DNA of 64,000 nucleotides, from NCBI RefSeq assembly GCF_002288065.1, contig NZ_CP016773.1, positions 930,001 through 994,000 of the forward strand, in the 5' to 3' direction. The notes under the pieces were generated by a model, which did not search any database, was not told the origin of the DNA, and worked only from the letters and a program-made list of their open reading frames with translations. Shown here piece by piece: positions 1 through 10,357 of this stretch (its first letter is position 1; each line of letters begins with the position of its first letter). The DNA comes from Candidatus Planktophila sulfonica (GTDB lineage: Bacteria; Actinomycetota; Actinomycetes; Nanopelagicales; Nanopelagicaceae). Made by a program: the position numbers and the translations under genes.

Positions 1-957
1 CGCTCTTCGGGCAATTCCAAATGCGCGCATCAAGACAAGGAAAAGAAGGAAGATGATGAATCCGCTTCCGATAAATCCAAGTTCTTCGCCAGCCACAGTA
101 AAAATAAAGTCAGTCTGTTGTTCAGGAACGAAACGACCATTTGTTTGCGGACCGTTAAAAAGTCCCGTTCCAATAAGTCCGCCAGATCCGACAGTGATAC
201 GTGCTTGGCGCAGTTGATATCCGGCACCTTGTGAATCTGCATTAGGATCAACGAAAGATTGCAGACGCTTCACCTGATAATCGCTGATGATTCCAGCTTT
301 CGTTGCAACGAAGCCGCCAATGAGTGCAAGGAGAACTAAGCCGACTACCCATCGAGTAGGTGCACCAGAAACAGCGAGAATGGTGACAACGGATGCGCTG
401 ATGATAAATACAGTTCCCATATCGGGCTGGGCAAGAATCAGAAGAATTGGGATCGCCGCAACGCCAAGTGCCTTGAGTACATCTTGATTGGTTGGTTCAT
501 CGCTGTTGTGCGTGCGTTCAGATAACAACATAGAAATACCGATGATGATGGAGATCTTTGCAATTTCAGCAGGCTGAATCTGGAAACCACCAGGAAGTGG
601 GATCCACGCCTTAGCACCATTGATTTCACTACCAACGCCAGGAATCAGAACCAAGATCAGTCCAAAGACGCCAGCAACCCAGATGAATGGGGTGTACGCA
701 CGTAGAAGTCTGTAATCAATAATCGTTGTCCCCCACGCAAGGGCAAGGCCAATCACAATATTGATGACATGGCGCTTGAGGTAATACTGAGGATCAAGGC
801 CGTTTGCCGAATACCACTCGCGAGTTGCTGCATACACCAGCAATGTTCCGATGACCAGAAGGAGAGCAACTGCGCCTGTTAGAACTGGGTCAAACCCTGC
901 TGTTACTGATGCGCGACGAGATCTGCGGTAAGGATTGCGATTAAGGAATGTACTCAT
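1..957 (-). CDS. rodA: RodA, SEDS peptidoglycan glycosyltransferase (partial, C-terminus outside window)
   Basis: RodA polymerises lipid II into glycan strands during cell elongation and works as a pair with the class B PBP encoded just upstream. The visible 319 codons start at the ATG at 957 and run off the left edge, so the C-terminal part is missing. They hold several hydrophobic membrane segments and the SEDS stretches around GSEINGAKAWI and LAQPDMGT, followed by the large external loop with QTDFIFTVAGEE. The start codon overlaps the PBP2 stop codon (ATGA), which implies translational coupling. It is the last visible gene of the mreB-mreC-mreD-PBP2-rodA cluster. FtsW is the alternative family member, but the linkage to mre genes favours RodA. 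Confidence 0.93.
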   Translation of the reverse strand, partial: MSTFLNRNPYRRSRRASVTAGFDPVLTGAVALLLVIGTLLVYAATREWYSANGLDPQYYLKRHVINIVIGLALAWGTTIIDYRLLRAYTPFIWVAGVFGLILVLIPGVGSEINGAKAWIPLPGGFQIQPAEIAKISIIIGISMLLSERTHNSDEPTNQDVLKALGVAAIPILLILAQPDMGTVFIISASVVTILAVSGAPTRWVVGLVLLALIGGFVATKAGIISDYQVKRLQSFVDPNADSQGAGYQLRQARITVGSGGLIGTGLFNGPQTNGRFVPEQQTDFIFTVAGEELGFIGSGFIIFLLFLVLMRAFGIARRA

Positions 958-3116
958 CGCTTCGCCTTCACCTTCACCTTAGCAGCGGGAGTTGCAGATG
1001 CAACAGCCTTTGGTTTTCCTGGATTGAGAATAGATGGCTTTGGTTTAGTCGCAGGTGAAATTCGCGGAAGTTTTGTCGGTGGCTTTCCTGCGGGAAAGAG
1101 TGCCAATTCAGGTTTCACTGTTGAACCTTGTGCGCCAAAGATTGTTTCATAAATCTGACGCACACCGACACCAGATGTTCCTGATCCGTATCCGCCCTGG
1201 CTCACCATCATGACAACGGCGTAACGTGGATTCTTCGCGGGCGCGAATGATGCATACCAAGAGGTGTCTGCCTTTGCGCTGCCATTTGCATTTCGACCGA
1301 AGACTTGTGCAGTTCCAGTCTTTCCCGCAGTTGCCACAGGGAATCCTGAAAATGCTCCGGCTGCTGTTCCAGAAATCGTTACTTCACGAAGTGCATCTCG
1401 AAGGAATACAAGAGTCTCTTGGTCAACACCAAGGTCGCCAAGTTTTTCAGGCTTAAATGTTCGAAGAACAGTTCCATCTGTCTTCACAATTGCCTTCGCA
1501 ATAGTTGGCTTCCAGATAGTTCCACCATTTGCAATCGCTGCATACATCTGTGCCAATTTAATCGGAGTAACGACAGTATCTCCCTGCCCGATTGAGAAGT
1601 TAACAGCGTCACCGGCACGGATCTTGTCGCCATCAATGCAGTTCTCACGAGCTAGCTGTAACAAGAATGGCGTCTGTTGCGCTTTGGTAGCTCGGGTTTT
1701 GTAGTTGCAATAGAAATCTTTATTCTGGCTATACCAATCCTTGCGCCACTCGCGATCTGCAAGGCGACCAGCAGATTCTGATGGCAGGTCCACTCCAGTT
1801 TTCTCGCCTACCTTGAACTTTGCCGCTGCCTTAAAGAAGTAGTCATTGGGGTTTGATTTTGGCTTCAATCCACCATCACGAAGCCACTCGTCGTAGGCAA
1901 TGCGATACCAAATCGTGTCGCAAGAAACAGCCAGCGCCTTCTTCATAGAGAGCGTTCCTTGCGCCTTGCTTTCAAAGTTCTGGAATGCGCGAGTACCGAC
2001 CTGTACTTCAGATGGGCAGGCATAGGAAGCGTTGAGGTCATATCCCGCATCTTTGGCAGCAATAATTGAAACAGATTTAAACGTTGATGCTGGTGCATAC
2101 AAACCTTGAAGAGCGCGATTAAGTGCTGGCACCCCGTTTGATTCGCTATAAAGATCATTCGCCTCTTGAACGCTCAATCCTTTTTCAAATGCGTTGGGAT
2201 CAAAGGTTGGATATGAAGCAAGTGCCAACACCTGGCCATTGCGAACATCGAGAACAACGGCAGCTCCACCATCGGCGCGGAATCCAGATCCTCGTGCACG
2301 TTTTACTGCACCTGCAAGTGCCGCTTCAGCTGCTGCCTGAAGACGTATATCAAGGCTAGTAACAAGATGGTTTCCAGCAGTTGGCTTAGTGTTCTTACTA
2401 GTCGTAGTTACTGCTTCTTTGCGATCAACGATAAAAGTTTTGATGCCCGGAACACCACGCAGATATTCGTCATAGACAGTTTCAAGTCCAGCCTTACCAA
2501 TTGATTCAGATCTAAAGTAAGAACGTCCATTTGCGCCCGCTAGGTCTGCTTCAGTTAATGGACCGACATACCCAAGAACGTGTCCCCCATTAAGGCCGAG
2601 CGTTGTTGGGTAACTCCTGATGGCAAGAGGTGTCGCAGAAATTCCTGGGTAGCGATCAGATCGCTCAACAATGCGCAGAGCAAGTTGCGGATCTGCAGTC
2701 TTTGTAATTGGAATCGGTTGGAAGCGTGAACCTGTCCAACATCCCGCTTTCTTGCCTTTAGGAAGTTCACCGCATAGACGCGTACGTTGCCAGACATCAT
2801 CGAAATTTAAGCCGAGCAAATTAACAAGATCTTGAACTACCGCAACGCCCTTATCTGGCAACTTATCAATTTTGGTACGGTCTACTGTGACGGCGAGCCC
2901 CACTTTATTGAGGGCCATCGGGACACCTGAAGAATCAACGATAAATCCACGGTTTGCCGGCGTCACAACATCGCGGCTTTGAATGCTGAGCGCTGCATCG
3001 CGATATTTAGGACCTGCGGCTACTTGAAGATAGAAGAGACGGCCGAAGAGAGCGAACATCAGAGATGCGATAAAGATTTGGATAACGAGAAGGTTGAGTC
3101 GAGAACGTTGATTCAT
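954..3116 (-). CDS. mrdA: Penicillin-binding protein 2 (class B transpeptidase)
   Basis: This is a D,D-transpeptidase that cross-links peptidoglycan during lateral wall growth as partner of RodA. The 720-residue protein has a short cytoplasmic N-terminus, one membrane anchor at about residues 8-30, a pedestal domain, and a transpeptidase domain with all three active-site motifs: S344-T-F-K347, S398-C-D400 and K599-T-G601. The C-terminus (about 660-720) is a Pro/Lys-rich tail ending in alternating Lys/Val, probably disordered and external. It overlaps mreD by 4 nt (ATGA) at its 5' end and rodA by 4 nt at its 3' end, so the three are almost certainly co-translated. Confidence 0.95.
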   Translation of the reverse strand: MNQRSRLNLLVIQIFIASLMFALFGRLFYLQVAAGPKYRDAALSIQSRDVVTPANRGFIVDSSGVPMALNKVGLAVTVDRTKIDKLPDKGVAVVQDLVNLLGLNFDDVWQRTRLCGELPKGKKAGCWTGSRFQPIPITKTADPQLALRIVERSDRYPGISATPLAIRSYPTTLGLNGGHVLGYVGPLTEADLAGANGRSYFRSESIGKAGLETVYDEYLRGVPGIKTFIVDRKEAVTTTSKNTKPTAGNHLVTSLDIRLQAAAEAALAGAVKRARGSGFRADGGAAVVLDVRNGQVLALASYPTFDPNAFEKGLSVQEANDLYSESNGVPALNRALQGLYAPASTFKSVSIIAAKDAGYDLNASYACPSEVQVGTRAFQNFESKAQGTLSMKKALAVSCDTIWYRIAYDEWLRDGGLKPKSNPNDYFFKAAAKFKVGEKTGVDLPSESAGRLADREWRKDWYSQNKDFYCNYKTRATKAQQTPFLLQLARENCIDGDKIRAGDAVNFSIGQGDTVVTPIKLAQMYAAIANGGTIWKPTIAKAIVKTDGTVLRTFKPEKLGDLGVDQETLVFLRDALREVTISGTAAGAFSGFPVATAGKTGTAQVFGRNANGSAKADTSWYASFAPAKNPRYAVVMMVSQGGYGSGTSGVGVRQIYETIFGAQGSTVKPELALFPAGKPPTKLPRISPATKPKPSILNPGKPKAVASATPAAKVKVKAKR

Positions 3117-3634
3117 AGCTGCGAACGCAATCCGAAGATTAAGGCGTGAATGTAAGAAATCACTTTAAGAATTAGAGGAGAAATAATTGCTGTCCAAAAG
3201 GCTGATCCGGCAAGAAGATATAAGACATGCTGGATACTTCCGATTTCTTGGCCAAGCATCAGTCCCAAAAGCAAGAAGACTGCTTGCGCTGCAACAACAC
3301 CAATTGTCGTCAAGAGAACGATATTGATGGGGTTGCCACGAATATTGTCGTCACCGTAACCAAGGAATGCGATTGCATAGCAAGCGATAATCAAAACAAG
3401 TGTCCAATGCCCAAGCGGCCCTGGTGCGCTTTGAGATAAATCCATCATGATGCCCGCACCAAATCCGGTGAGCGCTCCAATTTCAGGGGTGCTCAGCGCT
3501 GCCCAGATGAGAGCGACGATAAGGAGTAAGTTGAATCCACCTGCAGGAAGTCTTAGCTGTGTAACGAACGCTTCTTGGGCCAAATAGATAAATAGGAAAA
3601 CGGGAGCTGAGATAAAGAATCTACGTAGCGACAT
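3113..3634 (-). CDS. mreD: MreD, rod-shape-determining membrane protein
   Basis: MreD is an integral membrane component of the elongasome that connects MreC with the cytoplasmic MreB filaments. The 173-residue protein is almost entirely hydrophobic, with about five predicted membrane segments and a central GFGAGIMMDLSQSAPGPLG stretch that resembles the conserved GFxxGxxxDl region of MreD. It lies between mreC (2 nt away) and PBP2 (4-nt overlap). Sequence identity alone would be weak evidence because MreD is poorly conserved; the assignment rests on topology plus position. Confidence 0.9.
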   Translation of the reverse strand: MSLRRFFISAPVFLFIYLAQEAFVTQLRLPAGGFNLLLIVALIWAALSTPEIGALTGFGAGIMMDLSQSAPGPLGHWTLVLIIACYAIAFLGYGDDNIRGNPINIVLLTTIGVVAAQAVFLLLGLMLGQEIGSIQHVLYLLAGSAFWTAIISPLILKVISYIHALIFGLRSQL

Positions 3635-3636
3635 GG

Positions 3637-4569
3637 TTAGCTCGTTGGAGTTGGCTGAGGTTCGCCCGGAGTCGCGTAGACAGTGACGGTCGGAATCGGT
3701 GTTGGTCGCGGCTTAGGTGGAACCAAGGAATCACGAGGATCAACAGACATTCCTGAAACAACAACGGCTACGACTCCGAGAGTTGAAAAGTTTGCATAGA
3801 ACTTCACATCGGCAGTTTGTGTGACAGCACCTGGTGAGTTATCAACGGAAGTAACTTCGCCGATAGGTGCACCTGGTACGAATGGTCTTCCATTCTGACT
3901 TCCACGAGCAAGAAGCACATCACCTTTACGAACCTGGGTGGTGTTATCAAGAAGTTGTAGAACGCCTTTTCGGGTTCCCTGGCCGCTCAAAATCCCAATC
4001 TGCTGGCTTCCGGCGATGCGCGCACCAATTCGGAATGCTGGGTCAGATGCCAACTGCACAAGAGCGCTATCTGTATATGCATACTTCACTACGCCAACGA
4101 GACCATAACCAGAGAGCACGGTCATGTTGGTATGAATGCCTGAAGAAGTTCCTGCATCGATGGTGATTGTCTGAGTAAATGAAGTACTTGAACCTTGAGA
4201 AATTACTCGAGCGTTAACGACTTTGTAACCTGCAGTTCCGGCCAGATTCAGAACGCCCTTGAGCTGCTTGAGTTGAGCATCAGCAATCTTGCGATTAAGT
4301 AGTGCTAAGCGAAGCTTGTCGTTCTCACTCTTCAACTTCTCAATCTGATTGCGTGTGCGACCCAAGTGGGTGACGTCAGAGAAGAAGTTTCGAAATGGCG
4401 TGACGGCCCATGAACCAACTTTTTGAACTGGTGTGAGGGCTGTCTGAGTTCCTGTGCGCAATCCATCGATGACTTGTACACCGCGCAGATCAAGAGTAAT
4501 CATGAAGAGCGAAGTAACAATTAAAACGATGATGAGTAAGCGACCGCGGTTGTCGCCGCCGTAGCGCAC
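3637..4569 (-). CDS. mreC: MreC, rod-shape-determining protein
   Basis: MreC is a bitopic periplasm-facing scaffold that activates PBP2/RodA. The 310-residue protein has an N-terminal membrane helix (about 9-27), a coiled coil at about 70-105 rich in Lys/Glu/Leu (RNQIEKLKSENDKLRL), and the two beta domains typical of the family (VISQGSSTSFTQTITIDAG and GLVGVV). A Pro/Thr-rich tail occupies about the last 35 residues. The gene is 10 nt downstream of mreB and 2 nt upstream of mreD. Confidence 0.93.
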   Translation of the reverse strand: MRYGGDNRGRLLIIVLIVTSLFMITLDLRGVQVIDGLRTGTQTALTPVQKVGSWAVTPFRNFFSDVTHLGRTRNQIEKLKSENDKLRLALLNRKIADAQLKQLKGVLNLAGTAGYKVVNARVISQGSSTSFTQTITIDAGTSSGIHTNMTVLSGYGLVGVVKYAYTDSALVQLASDPAFRIGARIAGSQQIGILSGQGTRKGVLQLLDNTTQVRKGDVLLARGSQNGRPFVPGAPIGEVTSVDNSPGAVTQTADVKFYANFSTLGVVAVVVSGMSVDPRDSLVPPKPRPTPIPTVTVYATPGEPQPTPTS

Positions 4570-4579
4570 TTGGGGTTAC

Positions 4580-5611
4580 CTATCGACGAGGCTCGGAGAT
4601 CAAAACCTTTTCAAGGGCTTCGAACTCTTCAATGCACTTACCTGAACCTTCGACAACTGCATCGAGTGGGCGGTCTGCAATGTGGATTGGCATACCTGTC
4701 TCTTTACGAAGACGCTCATCAAGACCCTTAAGAAGTGCGCCTCCACCTGTAAGAACGATTCCACGATCCATAAGATCTGATGAAAGTTCGGGTGGGCACT
4801 TATCGAGAGTTGCCTTTACTGCGTTAACAATCTGGTTTACAGGTTCTTCAAGAGCCTTACGGATTTCAGCAGCTGTCACAACGATTGTCTTTGGAAGACC
4901 TGTTGCTAGATCGCGACCGCGAATTTCTGCATCGTTCTCGCCCTGTAGTGGGTAAGCAGAACCAATAGCCATCTTGATTTCTTCAGCTGTGCGCTCACCC
5001 AAAAGAAGTGAGTATTCGCGCTTAGTCCAGTTAATAATCGACTGATCGAGCTCATCTCCACCAATACGGATTGAGAGCGCAGTAACGATTCCACCGAGTG
5101 AAATAACTGCAACTTCTGTAGTTCCGCCACCAATATCAACAACCATGTTTCCTGTTGGTTCGTGGATTGGAAGACCTGCACCGATAGCAGCTGCCATCGG
5201 TTCTTCAATGATGTAAACCTTACGTGCGCCAGCTGCGTAACCAGCATCTTTTACAGCACGCTGTTCGACGCCAGTGATACCTGAAGGGACACAAACGACA
5301 ATACGTGGCTTAGCCAAGTAGCTACGACGGTGAACTTTCTGAATGAAGTAACGGAGCATGCGCTCAGTTGTATCGAAGTCTGCGATAACGCCATCCTTAA
5401 GTGGACGGATTGCAACAATGTTGCCAGGGGTGCGGCCGATCATCTTCTTCGCTTCAAGACCAACAGCAAGGATGCCGCCGGTATCTTGGTTAACAGCAAC
5501 TACTGATGGCTCGTTAAGAACAATGCCACGACCGCGCACATAGACAAGAGTGTTAGCGGTACCTAGGTCAACCGCCATATCGCGGCCGATGAATGACATT
5601 CTGTTAGACAT
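4580..5611 (-). CDS. mreB: MreB, actin-like cell-shape ATPase
   Basis: MreB polymerises on the inner membrane face and directs lateral peptidoglycan synthesis. The 343 residues are full length for the family. The actin-fold nucleotide motifs are clear: phosphate 1 [10 protein letters not shown] (15-24), phosphate 2 DIGGGTTEV (159-167) and the adenosine motif [13 protein letters not shown] near residue 288. The ATG follows the ndk stop codon directly (TAAATG) and has a GAGGGG Shine-Dalgarno inside the end of ndk, which indicates coupling to ndk. Presence of mreBCD implies a rod-shaped or elongating cell. Confidence 0.97.
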   Translation of the reverse strand: MSNRMSFIGRDMAVDLGTANTLVYVRGRGIVLNEPSVVAVNQDTGGILAVGLEAKKMIGRTPGNIVAIRPLKDGVIADFDTTERMLRYFIQKVHRRSYLAKPRIVVCVPSGITGVEQRAVKDAGYAAGARKVYIIEEPMAAAIGAGLPIHEPTGNMVVDIGGGTTEVAVISLGGIVTALSIRIGGDELDQSIINWTKREYSLLLGERTAEEIKMAIGSAYPLQGENDAEIRGRDLATGLPKTIVVTAAEIRKALEEPVNQIVNAVKATLDKCPPELSSDLMDRGIVLTGGGALLKGLDERLRKETGMPIHIADRPLDAVVEGSGKCIEEFEALEKVLISEPRR

Positions 5612-6034
5612 TTATTTCCCCTCGAAGAAGATAGCAATTTCACGAGCTGCAGATTCTGGTGAATCTGAACCGTGAACAATATTTTGTACAACTTTTGTTC
5701 CTTGATCGCGAGCAAGGTCTCCGCGGATAGTTCCGGGAGCAGCAACAGTTGGATCTGTTACTCCTGCGAGTGAACGGAAGCCTTCGATGACGCGATTGCC
5801 TTCAGCGACGAGAGCAACGATTGGACCTGACATCATGAACTCAACAAGTGGTTCGAAGAATGGCTTGCCCTGGTGTTCTGCGTAATGCTTTTCTAGTAAC
5901 GCGCGATCTGCTTGCAACATACGAAGCGAAACGATCTTGTAACCCTTAGCTTCGATACGAGCGATGACTTCGCCGACCAAACCACGTGCAACGCCATCTG
6001 GCTTAACTAGGACGAGTGTCTTTTCTATGCTCAC
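5612..6034 (-). CDS. ndk: Nucleoside diphosphate kinase
   Basis: The enzyme transfers the gamma phosphate of ATP to NDPs through a phosphohistidine intermediate. All hallmark motifs are present in 140 residues: the N-terminal [11 protein letters not shown] and the active site [10 protein letters not shown] with the catalytic His at 121. The start is a GTG at 6034 with no Shine-Dalgarno; a TAGACT box ends 6 nt before it, so the mRNA is probably leaderless. It is the first gene of the ndk-mreBCD-PBP2-rodA unit and lies downstream of folC and the DUF4233 gene. Confidence 0.97.
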   Translation of the reverse strand: MSIEKTLVLVKPDGVARGLVGEVIARIEAKGYKIVSLRMLQADRALLEKHYAEHQGKPFFEPLVEFMMSGPIVALVAEGNRVIEGFRSLAGVTDPTVAAPGTIRGDLARDQGTKVVQNIVHGSDSPESAAREIAIFFEGK

Positions 6035-6040
6035 GGGAGC

Positions 6041-6046
6041 AGTCTA
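6041..6046 (-). promoter_or_regulatory. -10 box of leaderless ndk promoter
   Basis: TAGACT is separated by GCTCCC (6 nt) from the GTG start of ndk, and no Shine-Dalgarno is present. The same hexamer precedes valS and argG. Confidence 0.6.
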
Positions 6047-6382
6047 TTAGGGGTTGGGAGTGCGCGAAGCCATGAGTTCGGCGCGGATGGCCTCACCCCT
6101 GCGCCCGACCACGATGGCTGCAATCCAGAGTCCCCCGAAAAGCAGCCCCACAATGGCCATAGAAGGCACGACAACGGCATAGCCAATCATCAGAAATTGC
6201 AAGATAGAACCGAGAATCCAACCTGTGCGCTTCTTGAGAAGTCCTGGGGTGAGAAGCATCAAGATTGCGATAATCGCCCCAGCGATAATTGTTGAAGGTT
6301 CGTGGTTATCTTTTGCAAGCAACATCGCAAAACCCATGACAAAGAATTCCATTACGAGAACTGCAGACCCAAGAATGCGCAT
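6047..6382 (-). CDS. DUF4233 family small membrane protein
   Basis: The 111-residue protein has about four hydrophobic segments (about 5-20, 30-45, 55-70 and 75-92) and a basic C-terminal tail. Actinobacterial genomes typically place a DUF4233 gene between folC and ndk, exactly as here. Its start overlaps the folC stop codon (ATG at 6382 is shared with the folC terminus), so it is translationally coupled to folC. No biochemical function is known for the family. Confidence 0.8.
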   Translation of the reverse strand: MRILGSAVLVMEFFVMGFAMLLAKDNHEPSTIIAGAIIAILMLLTPGLLKKRTGWILGSILQFLMIGYAVVVPSMAIVGLLFGGLWIAAIVVGRRGEAIRAELMASRTPNP

Positions 6383-7740
6383 TACTTCTCTTCCTTTGCG
6401 AATTTCTTACGAAGAATAGTGCGAGCCTCGCCAGCTGTCACTACAGAACCAGTTATCAGAATTCCAATAGTGTCTTCGCTCAATGGGCGGATTGAATCCT
6501 TGATTGCCTTATCGATTGCCTCGGTAAGTGAATCAGCAGAGAAGACTCGGTCGATTCCAAAAATTTCAGCGGCAATGAGTTCGAGCTCGTTGACCTTCAT
6601 GGCGCGTGGTGAAGAGTTAGCCGTGACGATAATCGAATCCATGACCTGTTCAAGTTCAAGCAAAATTCCGCGGACATCCTTATCCCCCATGGGAGCAAAG
6701 ATTCCAATCACATCATCGAAGGTGAATTCGCTTTGAATCGTATCAGCGAGTGCTGATGCGCCATGTGGGTTATGGGCTGCATCCAGAATTATTGTTGGGT
6801 CGCGATGCACAACTTCGCAGCGACCGGGTGACGTGACATTTGCAAAGCCGGCACGAACTGCTTCGATATCAAGTTCTTGATCACCGAAGAACGCTTCAAC
6901 TGCCACTAAAGCTGCGGCTGCATTAGATGCCTGGTGCTTTCCGTGAAGTGGAATGAAAATATCTGTGTACACATCTTTAGCGCCTTGAATTGTGAGTAGC
7001 TGACCGCCTACTGCTATCGAACGTGAGATAACTGAGTATTCAATACCTTCGCGCGCAACATCGGCGCCAACAAGTGCTGCTTGCTTGAGAAGTTCGACAG
7101 CGCACTCAGGCTCTTGCTGTGCAAGAATTACAAAGCCGCCTTCTTTGATGATTCCAGCCTTGGTCTGGGCAATTTCAGTAAGAGTTTCGCCAAGATATTC
7201 AGTGTGATCTAGGCCGATAGGCATGATCACTGAAACATCAGCATCAACAACGTTTGTGGCATCCCACAGCCCGCCCATACCAACTTCGATTACGCCAACA
7301 TCGATTGGGTGTTCAGCAAAGGCGGCAAATGCAAGTGCGGTGATTGTTTCGAAGAACGAGATTGGATGTTCAAACTTGGTATCCATCAAATCGAGGTATG
7401 CCGAAATATCGTTGAAAGAGAAGATAAGCGCTTTGGCATCAATTGGTTGAGTATTAATTGCAATTCGTTCGAGATAGCTTTCAAGATGGGGGCTAGTAAA
7501 GCGACCAGTTCGAAGACCCATCTCAAAGAGCAATGAATCAATCATGCGTGATGTCGTGGTCTTACCGTTTGTTCCACCGATATGAATTGTTGGGTAAGTA
7601 AGTTGTGGTGAACCCAAAATATCAACGAGAGCTGCAATGCGCTCGAGAGTTGGTTCGATACGCGTTTCTGGCCAGCGCGCGAGTAGCGCCTCTTCGATGG
7701 CATCAATGCGTGCCTGATCTTCAGGTGAAATATGTGTCAT
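6382..7740 (-). CDS. folC: Bifunctional folylpolyglutamate / dihydrofolate synthase
   Basis: FolC adds glutamate to dihydropteroate and to reduced folates. The 452-residue protein shows the Mur-ligase-like P-loop GGTNGKTTT (55-63), the conserved TSPHLESYLERI stretch, and the second-domain FDDVIGIFAPMGDKD and LDAAHNPHG motifs. It begins with ATG directly after the valS stop codon, with no gap. The C-terminus overlaps the DUF4233 start. Whether it also has dihydrofolate synthase activity cannot be decided from sequence. Confidence 0.95.
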   Translation of the reverse strand: MTHISPEDQARIDAIEEALLARWPETRIEPTLERIAALVDILGSPQLTYPTIHIGGTNGKTTTSRMIDSLLFEMGLRTGRFTSPHLESYLERIAINTQPIDAKALIFSFNDISAYLDLMDTKFEHPISFFETITALAFAAFAEHPIDVGVIEVGMGGLWDATNVVDADVSVIMPIGLDHTEYLGETLTEIAQTKAGIIKEGGFVILAQQEPECAVELLKQAALVGADVAREGIEYSVISRSIAVGGQLLTIQGAKDVYTDIFIPLHGKHQASNAAAALVAVEAFFGDQELDIEAVRAGFANVTSPGRCEVVHRDPTIILDAAHNPHGASALADTIQSEFTFDDVIGIFAPMGDKDVRGILLELEQVMDSIIVTANSSPRAMKVNELELIAAEIFGIDRVFSADSLTEAIDKAIKDSIRPLSEDTIGILITGSVVTAGEARTILRKKFAKEEK

Positions 7741-10320
7741 TTACTTTAACGCTGCAAGTTGTGCGGTGATGCGCTCGATATCTGCAGATGTTGCAGCCAT
7801 GCGCTCTTTGATTTCTGCAACAACGTTTGCAGGAGCCTTTGCCATAAAGCCTTCGTTGCTCAATTTCACTTCAGCAGTCTTCATATCCTTCTGCGCTGTA
7901 GCAAGATCTTTTTCAAGACGAGCACGTTCTGCAACAACATCGACAGTGCCTGATAGATCGAGTTCAACCTTCATGGATCCGATTTCAACAGATGCACTTG
8001 GTGTGAATTCTGTAAGTTCGAGCTTGAGCAAGAATGCCATCGCACCTGAATATGCAGTTACATCAGCAGGGGCGATGATGCGGCCAGGAATCTTCTGTGA
8101 TGGCTTTACGCCTTGATCGTTACGGAAGCGACGAACTTCGGTAATGATCTTCTGGAGTTCACCAACAAGTGCTTCTGACTTCTTATTGATGTGAGATGGA
8201 TCAGCGACTGGCCAGGCAGCGGTGACAAGGGTTTCTCCCCCAGTCAACGTGGTCCACATAGTTTCAGTAATAAATGGCATCACTGGGTGGAGCAAGCGGA
8301 AGAGGGTGTCGAGAACATGGCCCAAGACGCGCTGTGATGCTGCTGCATTTCCTGAAGCAAATGCTTCCTTAGAAAGTTCGAGGTACCAGTCGCAGAGATC
8401 GTCCCAAGCAAAGTGGTAGATAGATTCGCAAGCGCGAGCAAATTCATAATTCTCAATCAGCGATGTGTATTCCGCCGTTGTTTCAGCAAGGCGAGAAAGT
8501 ACCCACTTATCAATATCTGAAAGTGATTCAGTTGCAGGCAGCGGTCCATCGATTGTTGCACCGTTCATCATTGCAAAACGAGTTGCGTTCCAGAGCTTGG
8601 TTGCAAAGTTACGAGAACCGGCAATCCAATCTTCAGCCAGCGCCTGATCCTTGCCTGGGTTTGAACCGCGAGCCAAAGTAAAGCGAAGCGCATCAGCGCC
8701 GTACTTATCGATAAATTCAAGTGGGTCTACAACGTTGCCGCGAGACTTCGACATCTTCTTACCGAATTGATCGCGTACAAGTCCGTGCAGAACGATGGTG
8801 TGGAATGGTGGAACGCCATCCATTGCAAAGAGACCGAAGAGCATCATGCGCGCTACCCAGAAGAACAAGATGTCATAACCGGTTACAAGAACGCTTGTTG
8901 GATAGAACTTCTTTACATCTGCTGTGTTGTTAGGCCAACCCAGTGTTGAGAACGGCCAGAGAGCGGATGAGAACCAGGTATCGAGAACATCGGGATCTTG
9001 TGTGTATCCAGCTGGTGCAGTTTCTCTAGGGCCAACCACGATGACTTCATCGTTAGGTCCATACCAAACAGGAATGCGGTGACCCCACCACAACTGACGT
9101 GAAATACACCAGTCATGCATGTTGTCGACCCACTCGAAGTAACGTGGTGAAAGTTCCGCTGGTTCAATCTTTACGCGACCATCGCGGACAGCATCTCCTG
9201 CTGCCTTTGCAAGTGGTGCAACTTTGACGAACCACTGCTTTGAAAGTCGTGGTTCGACAGTTGTATCGCAACGCGAGCAATGCCCAACAGCGTGAATGTA
9301 TGGACGCTTTTCAGCAACTACGCGACCCATCTCTTTTAGTTTTGCAACCACTGCGGTGCGAGCCTCGAAGCGATCCATGCCATCGAATTCTGTGCCTGTG
9401 CCATCCATGATGCCGTGCTCGTTCATGATGACAACAAAAGGAACGTTATGGCGCATAGCCATTTCAAAGTCATTAGGGTCGTGAGCTGCTGTGACCTTTA
9501 CGGCGCCAGTTCCGAAATCTGGGTCAACAAGTTCATCGGCGATGATTGGAATCATGCGGTTAACAAGAGGCAAGAGAACTTCGGTGCCGATCATGTGCTT
9601 GTAGCGAGGATCATCTGGGTGAACAGCAACTGCGCCATCGCCCATCATTGTTTCGGCACGAGTTGTAGCAACCACGATGCTCTGTTCGCCTTCGCCGTAA
9701 CGGACTGAAACGAATTCGCCGGCATCATCTTGGTGCTCTACTTCAATATCAGAGAGTGCTGTAAGGCAACGTGGGCACCAGTTGATGATGCGCTCTGCGC
9801 GATAGATAAGACCCTGATCAAAGAGTTTCTTAAAGATAGTAAGGACTGCTTGCGAAAGATTTTCATCCATCGTGAATGCTTCACGAGACCAGTCGACAGA
9901 ATCTCCAAGACGCTTCATCTGTCCCAGGATTTGTCCGCCAGATTCCGCTTTCCATTCCCAGACTTTCTTCACGAAATCTTCGCGACCTAAGTCGTGACGT
10001 GAAAGACCTTTTGCCGCTAATTGTTTTTCAACAACATTCTGAGTTGCGATACCTGCGTGGTCCATTCCGGGAAGCCAGAGAGCTTCGAAACCTTGCATGC
10101 GCTTCATGCGAGTTAGGCAATCTTGCAAAGTCTGATCGAGGGCGTGACCGATGTGAAGGTTTCCGGTTACGTTGGGAGGCGGAATAACAATCGTGAATGG
10201 TTCTTTAGATGAATTTGCATCTGCGGTGAAGTAACCAGCATCTAGCCATTTGGAGTACAGAGGGCCTTCGATATCGCCAGGAACAAATGACGACGCGAGT
10301 TCGCGCTTTTCGGAGGACAT
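7741..10320 (-). CDS. valS: Valyl-tRNA synthetase
   Basis: This class I aminoacyl-tRNA synthetase charges tRNA-Val. In 859 residues it carries HIGH at 56-59, KMSKS at 522-526, a CP1 editing domain with the [11 protein letters not shown] motif, a WCPRC zinc-knuckle-like segment near 181-185, the anticodon-binding domain, and the C-terminal ValS coiled coil (about 795-859). The ATG start at 10320 has no Shine-Dalgarno; TAGACT lies 7 nt upstream. It is immediately followed by folC. Confidence 0.97.
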   Translation of the reverse strand: MSSEKRELASSFVPGDIEGPLYSKWLDAGYFTADANSSKEPFTIVIPPPNVTGNLHIGHALDQTLQDCLTRMKRMQGFEALWLPGMDHAGIATQNVVEKQLAAKGLSRHDLGREDFVKKVWEWKAESGGQILGQMKRLGDSVDWSREAFTMDENLSQAVLTIFKKLFDQGLIYRAERIINWCPRCLTALSDIEVEHQDDAGEFVSVRYGEGEQSIVVATTRAETMMGDGAVAVHPDDPRYKHMIGTEVLLPLVNRMIPIIADELVDPDFGTGAVKVTAAHDPNDFEMAMRHNVPFVVIMNEHGIMDGTGTEFDGMDRFEARTAVVAKLKEMGRVVAEKRPYIHAVGHCSRCDTTVEPRLSKQWFVKVAPLAKAAGDAVRDGRVKIEPAELSPRYFEWVDNMHDWCISRQLWWGHRIPVWYGPNDEVIVVGPRETAPAGYTQDPDVLDTWFSSALWPFSTLGWPNNTADVKKFYPTSVLVTGYDILFFWVARMMLFGLFAMDGVPPFHTIVLHGLVRDQFGKKMSKSRGNVVDPLEFIDKYGADALRFTLARGSNPGKDQALAEDWIAGSRNFATKLWNATRFAMMNGATIDGPLPATESLSDIDKWVLSRLAETTAEYTSLIENYEFARACESIYHFAWDDLCDWYLELSKEAFASGNAAASQRVLGHVLDTLFRLLHPVMPFITETMWTTLTGGETLVTAAWPVADPSHINKKSEALVGELQKIITEVRRFRNDQGVKPSQKIPGRIIAPADVTAYSGAMAFLLKLELTEFTPSASVEIGSMKVELDLSGTVDVVAERARLEKDLATAQKDMKTAEVKLSNEGFMAKAPANVVAEIKERMAATSADIERITAQLAALK

Positions 10321-10327
10321 GGTGCGG

Positions 10328-10333
10328 AGTCTA
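10328..10333 (-). promoter_or_regulatory. -10 box of leaderless valS promoter
   Basis: TAGACT followed by a 7-nt spacer (CCGCACC) and the valS ATG; it sits in the 37-bp gap after clpX. Confidence 0.55.
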
Positions 10334-10357
10334 ACTGAACAAGAAGGCGCGAACTAA